Source: Cellvibrionaceae bacterium (GTDB lineage Bacteria; Pseudomonadota; Gammaproteobacteria; Pseudomonadales; Cellvibrionaceae). Taken from it: DNA of 6,535 nucleotides. Positions within the stretch are counted from its first letter, which is position 1, and each line of letters starts with the position of its first letter. The DNA lies in assembly GCA_030597965.1 (NCBI GenBank), contig JAUVQU010000133.1, forward strand, positions 1-6,535, read 5' to 3'. Positions 1 through 3,690 of this stretch are shown in pieces. Both the position numbers and the translations under genes were made by a program. The notes beneath the pieces are model-generated. The model had not been told where the DNA came from. It worked only from the letters and a program-made list of their open reading frames with translations, and searched no databases.

Positions 1-1379
1 AATTTTCTAAATTAGCCGCACTGACAGCGGCAGTAGCCTTGGGCGCAAGCAGTGTTGCTTTCGCCAAGGTTTCAGAAGACGAGGCGGCACGCCTTGGTCA
101 AGACCTGACACCTTTCGGCGCAGAGACAGCGGGTAATGCCGATGGCACTATTCCCGCGTGGACCGGTTCCGTTCTGGGTGTGCCTGAAGGCATTACTTAT
201 GAAGGTGACGGTACAGCTAATAAAAGCCCTTATGCGGATGAGAAACCACTGTTCAGCATTACTGCGGACAATGCGGGTGACTATGCCGAGCGTCTTTCTG
301 GTGGTCAGAAAGCCATGTTCAAAAAATATTCAAAAACCTTCCGCATTGATGTTTACCCATCGCACCGGGATTTTGCTCTGGATCCATTAATACTTGAGCG
401 CACCAAGTGGAACGCCACTCACACAGTGATGAGTAATGGTGGTGAAGCGATTTCTAACTGGACGGGCTCAACGGCATTTCCCATTCCAAAAGACGGCATG
501 GAAATCATGTGGAATGCTCGCACCGGAGCGATCACCCAGCAAACGCAGCATGGTAAAAGTGACGTTGTTGGCGTGTTCGCCAATGGTGATATTCAGCTTG
601 AAACTCAACGCCTGACTACTCGTTTTCCTTTCAATAACCCGAATACCAAGGTCGGTACCACTGAGAAAGAAATCGGAACTCAGCTGTTTAATACTCTGTC
701 CCAGAAGTTGGCGCCGGCCAATGTTAAGGGTGAGATGACGTTAGTAGTTGACCCGATTGATTACACTGTCGGTAACCGCTTGGTTTATAGTTATGTCCCG
801 GGTACTCGTCGTGTCCGTCAGGCACCCAGTGTAAGCTTCGATACGCCAACAGGCCCAGGCGGTATTGTAACGACCGATGATACCGATGGTTATAACGGTG
901 CTTTTTACAAGTTTGATTTCAAATTGTTGGGTAAGCGCGAGATGTATTTGCCTTTCCACAACAATTCAATTACACAGGTACCGCTTGATGATTTGTTAAC
1001 GCCGAATCACGTCAATCCTGACCACATACGTTACGAGCTTATAAGAGTGTGGGAGGTTGAGTCGACCTTGAAGTCGGGTGAACGTCATATTTACGGTAAG
1101 CGTGTATACTATATTGCCGAAGATAACTGGGCCATTACTGCAGTCGATAACTATGATGGCCGCGGTGAACTCTTCCGTACATCGTTATTCCCAAGTTATT
1201 ACCACTATGCGTTAAACGCTTATTATCGTAGTACCCAGATGTTCCACGATCTGAACACGGGCCAGTACAATGCCTCGCGTTTGACCAATAATCACGCTGG
1301 ACCAACTAAAGTTGTTGATACGGCGAAAAAAGACAAATTCTACACCCCGTCTAACCTGCGTCGTATGGGACGCCGCTAA
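1..1379 (+). CDS. DUF1329 periplasmic protein, 5' end outside the window
   Basis: The open frame enters from the left edge (first whole codon at position 3) and stops at TAA 1377-1379. The first readable residues, FSKLAALTAAVALGASS followed by VAFA, are the hydrophobic core of a Sec signal peptide with a likely cleavage after AFA and a mature start at KVSEDEA. The true start codon is therefore only a few codons upstream; the TTG at 39 lies inside the signal peptide and is not the start. The mature part has the DUF1329 (PF07044) pattern: LGQDLTPFGAE and NADGTIPAWTG near the N-terminus, and near the C-terminus HIYGKRVYYI followed by EDNWAI and YDGRGELFR. The length of about 450 residues fits the family. 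The biochemical function is unknown; the family has been related to LolA/LolB-like outer-membrane lipoprotein-sorting folds and often sits beside DUF1302 genes, which here could only lie upstream of the window. A strong terminator follows 23 nt after the stop, so it ends its transcription unit. The family call is confident; the role is not. Confidence 0.9.
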   Translation, partial: FSKLAALTAAVALGASSVAFAKVSEDEAARLGQDLTPFGAETAGNADGTIPAWTGSVLGVPEGITYEGDGTANKSPYADEKPLFSITADNAGDYAERLSGGQKAMFKKYSKTFRIDVYPSHRDFALDPLILERTKWNATHTVMSNGGEAISNWTGSTAFPIPKDGMEIMWNARTGAITQQTQHGKSDVVGVFANGDIQLETQRLTTRFPFNNPNTKVGTTEKEIGTQLFNTLSQKLAPANVKGEMTLVVDPIDYTVGNRLVYSYVPGTRRVRQAPSVSFDTPTGPGGIVTTDDTDGYNGAFYKFDFKLLGKREMYLPFHNNSITQVPLDDLLTPNHVNPDHIRYELIRVWEVESTLKSGERHIYGKRVYYIAEDNWAITAVDNYDGRGELFRTSLFPSYYHYALNAYYRSTQMFHDLNTGQYNASRLTNNHAGPTKVVDTAKKDKFYTPSNLRRMGRR

Positions 1380-1402
1380 TTGGGTATAGTTTGTTGATCC
1401 AG

Positions 1403-1428
1403 AAAGGGCGCCTATGGCGCCCTTTTTT
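1403..1428 (+). terminator. Intrinsic terminator of the DUF1329 gene
   Basis: A 10-bp perfect stem (1403-1412 with 1416-1425), core GGGCGCC/GGCGCCC, closes a TAT loop. The 3' arm runs into six T (1423-1428), and the 5' arm begins with AAA. It lies 23 nt after the DUF1329 stop and ahead of the PLD-family gene, separating the two units. Confidence 0.9.
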
Positions 1429-1436
1429 GTTTCTCT

Positions 1437-1470
1437 TTATCAGAATTATCAGAATTATCAGAATTAACAG
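1437..1470 (+). repeat. 9-bp tandem repeat ahead of the PLD-family gene
   Basis: The unit CAGAATTAT occurs at 1441-1449 and 1450-1458, then as CAGAATTAA at 1459-1467. Partial copies on each side (TTAT at 1437-1440 and CAG at 1468-1470) extend the periodic stretch to 34 nt. It ends at the AGGA ribosome-binding site (1469-1472) of the gene starting at 1482, so copy-number change would alter the 5' UTR or promoter spacing, not the protein. No convincing -35/-10 pair was found between the terminator and the start codon; any promoter would have to overlap this repeat. Confidence 0.85.
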
Positions 1471-1481
1471 GATAAGCCTCC

Positions 1482-2594
1482 ATGAGTGAGCACCAAGGCT
1501 GGGAGAAAGAGACTGTTTATGTCGATGCCCAGTTATATTTTGAGACGTTGATCGATGAGATTAATCGGGCACAGAAGACCCTGGAAATAGCGGTCTATAT
1601 TTTTAATCTGGACTCTATTGGTGTCTCGATACTGGATGCTTTATTGGACGCATTGGCCAGAGGTGTGCATGTCAGATTAATGGTAGATGGCATAGGCACA
1701 GCAGAATATGTAGAAGAAATAGCTGAAAAACTTTCACGAGCGGGAGGCGGGGTTAAGGTTTTTCACCCGCTGCCCTGGCGTTTCAGGATTTATAAGTGGT
1801 CATTACAGCAGGGTAGTTTTTTTGATAAATACCTGTATTTTCACAAAAAGGTCAATCGCCGGGATCATCGTAAATTAATTATTATTGATCAAAAAAAGGC
1901 CTGGTGTGGCAGCTTAAATTTCACCGCCGATCATACGGGGGTGGCGAATCCGTGGCGTGATTATGGTGTGCAGCTGGAAGGGGAGCCTGTAGCGGATTTA
2001 CTGAATCATTATGATAGCGTTTGGTCGCAGAGAAAGTATGCCATTAAAAGAAGGCAGCTAAAGCATTTCCACGTGAATACCCCGTTTCGTTTGCGACGTT
2101 TAAAGAACCGGCTACTGCTTAAAAAAATATCCAACGCTAAAGAGAGGGTGTGGGTGAGTAATGCTTACTTCTCCCCTTCGCGTTCACTGATTAAAGCCAT
2201 CAAAAAAGCGTGCAAGCGTAATGTAGACGTTCGCTTTGTGGTTGCAGATAAGTCAGACATCCCAGCATTCCCCATGCTGGCTTCAACCTATTATGCTGAT
2301 TTAATTAAGCTGGGTGTAAAGATCTATGCCTATCAGCGGGGTATGCTGCATGCCAAAGTGTTGTTGATAGATGAGGCGTGTCTTGTGGGGAGTACCAACC
2401 TAAACAACCGCAGTTTTTTTCATGATCTAGAGCTGGATGTAATCTTGTCAAAGCCGGAAACTATTAAGGCAATCCAAGAATATTTAATTGAAGATATGAA
2501 TGGCTCGAGAAAGGTGGAGCTCAATGACATGAGCTGGTTGCGCCGCAACCTTTTGTTCGGTTGGGCATTACGAATTATTAGATACTGGATGTAG
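1482..2594 (+). CDS. Phospholipase D-like protein, cardiolipin synthase B type
   Basis: A complete 370-residue protein with two HKD (HxKxxxxD) phospholipase D motifs. The first is HRKLIIID at H129, K131, D136, followed by GSLN at 143-146. The second is HAKVLLID at H290, K292, D297, followed by GSTNLNNRSFFHDLELDVI. This bilobed arrangement and the second-motif context match bacterial cardiolipin synthases, which make cardiolipin by phosphatidyl transfer at the inner membrane. It has no N-terminal transmembrane pair, unlike ClsA, and is closest in plan to ClsB, although somewhat shorter than the roughly 413 residues of E. coli ClsB. The C-terminus (about 352-370, WLRRNLLFGWALRIIRYWM) is basic and hydrophobic and may bind membrane peripherally. 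The ATG has AGGA 9 nt upstream. A PLD-family phosphodiesterase with another phospholipid or nucleic acid substrate remains possible, so no gene symbol is given. Both active-site motifs are intact. Confidence 0.88.
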   Translation: MSEHQGWEKETVYVDAQLYFETLIDEINRAQKTLEIAVYIFNLDSIGVSILDALLDALARGVHVRLMVDGIGTAEYVEEIAEKLSRAGGGVKVFHPLPWRFRIYKWSLQQGSFFDKYLYFHKKVNRRDHRKLIIIDQKKAWCGSLNFTADHTGVANPWRDYGVQLEGEPVADLLNHYDSVWSQRKYAIKRRQLKHFHVNTPFRLRRLKNRLLLKKISNAKERVWVSNAYFSPSRSLIKAIKKACKRNVDVRFVVADKSDIPAFPMLASTYYADLIKLGVKIYAYQRGMLHAKVLLIDEACLVGSTNLNNRSFFHDLELDVILSKPETIKAIQEYLIEDMNGSRKVELNDMSWLRRNLLFGWALRIIRYWM

Positions 2595-2676
2595 CTACAG
2601 TTTTTAGTTTTGCTCTTTCCCCTTCAATACTTCAAGCGCAGGGGTTGGTTCCGTACATGATTGCGTTTCTTAGCTG

Positions 2677-2698
2677 GCCGGGAGTCCCGGCTGTTTCT
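2677..2698 (+). terminator. Possible terminator of the PLD-family gene
   Basis: GCCGGG (2677-2682) pairs with CCCGGC (2686-2691) around an AGT loop. The hairpin is followed by TGTTTCTGT, which is only moderately T-rich. It lies 83 nt after the stop at 2594. The stem is strong but the tail is poor, so this may be a weak terminator or a 3'-end stabilising hairpin. Confidence 0.4.
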
Positions 2699-2734
2699 GT
2701 TGGCGCGTGCCAAAGGCTCAGTTGTAAATAGCGC

Positions 2735-2769
2735 ATGCGGATAGCTAATCGATCCGCATCAATATGCGG
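2735..2769. repeat. Three-part inverted repeat with two alternative hairpins
   Basis: ATGCGGAT (2735-2742) is complementary to ATCCGCAT (2752-2759). The latter can instead pair through CCGCAT (2754-2759) with ATGCGG (2764-2769) around a CAAT loop. The two hairpins share the middle arm and exclude each other. No downstream gene is obviously controlled by it. Confidence 0.55.
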
Positions 2770-3144
2770 CATCTAAAATTTTACTGTCGGGTTATGACTG
2801 AGGTAAATCAGCGCGGTTGTTTCTAGTAAGTGAGTAAAATTTTGATCTGAAATTAAAAGAGGGGCGACTTTGTTTACATTGGGGATTTATTGCCTGCTCA
2901 GTCAAAATAAAAGATATGAGTTATCGTTGGGCAGGTTGTAGTAAAATCGACGCGTTGATTTTCCACTGGAAATACATGATGGCGCCTCCAAAAATCATCT
3001 GAATTCATCAAGTTCAGAGATCAGTGCCAAAATAGCGTTGTTTACATTAAGTGATTCAATGTTCATTCGCGCATCCAATTAAGCATCCGTTTCCATCCGT
3101 TTATGAGGCAAAGGTAAGTGTGTGGCGAAGCGTCCTGAGACTTG

Positions 3145-3161
3145 CTTAATATAGTATTAAG
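3145..3161. repeat. AT-rich inverted repeat
   Basis: CTTAATA (3145-3151) and TATTAAG (3155-3161) form a perfect 7-bp inverted repeat around TAG. It could be a weak hairpin or a protein-binding site, but no promoter with a good -35 is recognisable around it. It lies 26 nt before the terminator hairpin of the tRNA unit. Confidence 0.45.
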
Positions 3162-3186
3162 TTTATGCCTATATGATCCCCAAACG

Positions 3187-3224
3187 AAAAAGGCCGAAAC
3201 ACTTTATAAGTGTTTCGGCCTTTT
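3187..3224 (-). terminator. Intrinsic terminator of the tRNA-Leu unit
   Basis: A 17-bp perfect stem (3188-3204 with 3208-3224) with core GGCCGAAACACTT and a 3-nt loop. Read on the minus strand, the 3' arm ends in five T (complement of 3187-3191), 38 nt beyond the CCA end of the tRNA. The plus-strand reading also ends in TTTT, so it may stop transcription from both sides. Confidence 0.88.
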
Positions 3225-3262
3225 AAAAGCTAAAAATTCTTTTAAAATCAATAGCTTGAATA

Positions 3263-3349
3263 TGGTGCCCAGGAGAAGACTTGAACTTCCACGCCCCGAA
3301 GAGCACTAGCACCTGAAGCTAGCGTGTCTACCAATTTCACCACCTGGGC
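3263..3349 (-). tRNA. tRNA-Leu (anticodon CAG)
   Basis: An 87-nt class II tRNA on the minus strand with CCA encoded at 3263-3265. The acceptor stem GCCCAGG/CCTGGGC is perfect. The D arm carries GAAATTGGTAGAC. The anticodon stem CTAGC/GCTAG holds loop TTCAGGT, giving anticodon CAG (3313-3315) for CUG codons. The long variable arm forms GCTC-TTCG-GGGC, and the T arm is GGAAG/CTTCT with loop TTCAAGT. The length and the long variable arm are typical of bacterial tRNA-Leu, and the anticodon region resembles E. coli tRNA-Leu(CAG). It is transcribed away from rnr. A strong promoter lies about 180 nt upstream, and a -10-like TATAAA lies 14 nt before the mature 5' end. An orphan copy of its first 24 nt sits upstream at 3468-3491. 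Confidence 0.97.
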
Positions 3350-3467
3350 ATATCGTGGGGTGTTTTATAAAGCCCTGATTGAGTTTGCACACTTTGCTGG
3401 CCTTTGGCCAGTTAGCGTGGTCGCTTTCGGCTCCTGCCTTTCGCGACACTCGTGCGTCCTGCACGTC
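3350..3467 (-). other. 118-nt spacer with three consecutive hairpins inside the tRNA-Leu unit
   Basis: This segment lies between the orphan 5' tRNA copy and the intact tRNA. In transcription order it folds into hairpin A (3451-3465, CGTGC/GCACG, loop AGGAC), hairpin B (3420-3447, GTCGC-GAAA-GGC, loop AGGA, GCC-GAAA-GCGAC, with a symmetric GAAA/GAAA internal loop) and hairpin C (3397-3411, CTGGCC/GGCCAG, loop AAA). A and B both expose AGGA in the loop. No T-loop, anticodon arm or CCA end is recognisable, so it is not simply the rest of a decayed tRNA. Possible readings are an inserted repeat element, processing signals in a precursor, or a small RNA; none is proven. A minus-strand reading frame crosses it but looks fortuitous. 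Confidence 0.6.
3364..3391 (-). promoter_or_regulatory. Possible proximal promoter of tRNA-Leu
   Basis: On the minus strand, TATAAA (3364-3369) matches the -10 consensus at five of six bases. TGTGCA (3386-3391) at 16-bp spacing is a poor -35 (three of six). A start near 3357 would leave a leader of about 8 nt before the mature 5' end. The element is plausible by position but weak. Confidence 0.35.
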
Positions 3468-3491
3468 GTCTACCAATTTCACCACCTGGGC
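3468..3491 (-). pseudogene. Orphan 5' fragment of tRNA-Leu
   Basis: These 24 nt are identical to the first 24 nt of the intact tRNA-Leu (3326-3349): the acceptor 5' strand GCCCAGG and the D arm through GGTAGAC. The match stops at the end of the D region, and no anticodon arm, variable arm, T arm or CCA follows. The two copies are direct repeats with a 142-bp period. This copy is nearest the strong upstream promoter, so it is transcribed first. It could be the remnant of a tandem tRNA duplication or a recombination (att-like) duplication. It cannot make a functional tRNA. Confidence 0.85.
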
Positions 3492-3518
3492 TTGATCTGG
3501 GAACGGGTTCCCGTCAAG
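3491..3518 (-). other. Leader hairpin at the start of the tRNA-Leu transcript
   Basis: GGGAAC (3499-3504) and GTTCCC (3507-3512) form a 6-bp inverted repeat. An outer helix CTTGA (3491-3495) with TCAAG (3514-3518) encloses it across a 3/1 internal loop. It lies between the predicted transcription start (about 3518-3519) and the orphan tRNA 5' copy, and overlaps that copy by one base. It may be a 5' leader structure removed during tRNA processing. Confidence 0.5.
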
Positions 3519-3519
3519 A

Positions 3520-3554
3520 GCGCGCATAGTAGTTATCTGGCGCTTTGATGTCAA
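3520..3554 (-). promoter_or_regulatory. Strong sigma70 promoter for the tRNA-Leu unit, with GC-rich discriminator
   Basis: On the minus strand, a perfect -35 TTGACA (3549-3554), 17-bp spacer and -10 TACTAT (3526-3531) are followed directly by GCGCGC (3520-3525). A GC-rich discriminator after the -10 is the known mark of stable-RNA promoters that are under ppGpp/DksA stringent control. Upstream of the -35 the DNA is AT-rich (about 3567-3597), as an UP element would be. The predicted start is near 3518-3519. Confidence 0.85.
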
Positions 3555-3594
3555 TGCGCCCGCCTGAAAAGTTTACGTAATTATGAGGCTTTTT

Positions 3595-3623
3595 AGGTGA
3601 TGTAAGGCCTTTTGCGGTATAGT
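3595..3623 (+). promoter_or_regulatory. Tentative rnr promoter
   Basis: TATAGT (3618-3623) is a five-of-six -10 match located 68 nt before the rnr start. The 17-bp-spaced -35 position (3595-3600, AGGTGA) is poor. A second -10-like TATGAT lies at 3646-3651, also without a good -35. The promoter must lie in 3555-3690 if rnr has its own, because the tRNA unit upstream is transcribed the other way. Confidence 0.3.
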
Positions 3624-3690
3624 CGCACTTTATGCAGTTCCCTTCTATGATCATTCAATACCCCCTACGCCTTTCGGCAGGACTTAAACC

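Larger units (their letters stand above)
2595..3186. other. Gene-free, AT-rich intergenic stretch
   Basis: No credible coding frame is seen on either strand across about 590 bases. The longest start-to-stop frame that I followed by eye (2657-2731, 24 codons) has no ribosome-binding site. The stretch holds several inverted repeats: 2677-2691, 2735-2769, 2943-2962 (AAAATCGAC with GTTGATTTT), 2998-3018 (TCTGAA with TTCAGA) and 3145-3161. It also holds short direct repeats: TAAAATTTT at 2774 and 2835, TTGTTTACATT at 2870 and 3038, CATCCGTTT at 3084 and 3094. It may be decayed sequence, or carry an undetected small RNA; neither is shown. Confidence 0.6.

Noticed and set aside
1437..1470. CRISPR-like or phase-variable coding repeat
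   Set aside because: The units are 9 bp with no spacers and lie in non-coding DNA, so neither a CRISPR array nor a coding contingency repeat fits.
2657..2731. 24-codon small reading frame after the PLD-family gene
   Set aside because: It has no ribosome-binding site and overlaps the GCCGGG/CCCGGC hairpin.
3350..3467. Second complete tRNA between the two copies of the 5' end
   Set aside because: No anticodon arm, T-loop or CCA-bearing acceptor 3' strand follows the 24-nt copy.
3324..3548. 74-codon plus-strand reading frame opposite the tRNA
   Set aside because: It is antisense to the tRNA, the repeated 5' fragment and the promoter, with repetitive translation of the duplicated tRNA end; no protein family resemblance.
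3306..3554. 82-codon minus-strand reading frame across the tRNA-Leu unit
   Set aside because: It would start at the -35 region of the tRNA promoter and runs through both tRNA copies; the open frame is a by-product of the RNA-gene sequence and has no ribosome-binding site.
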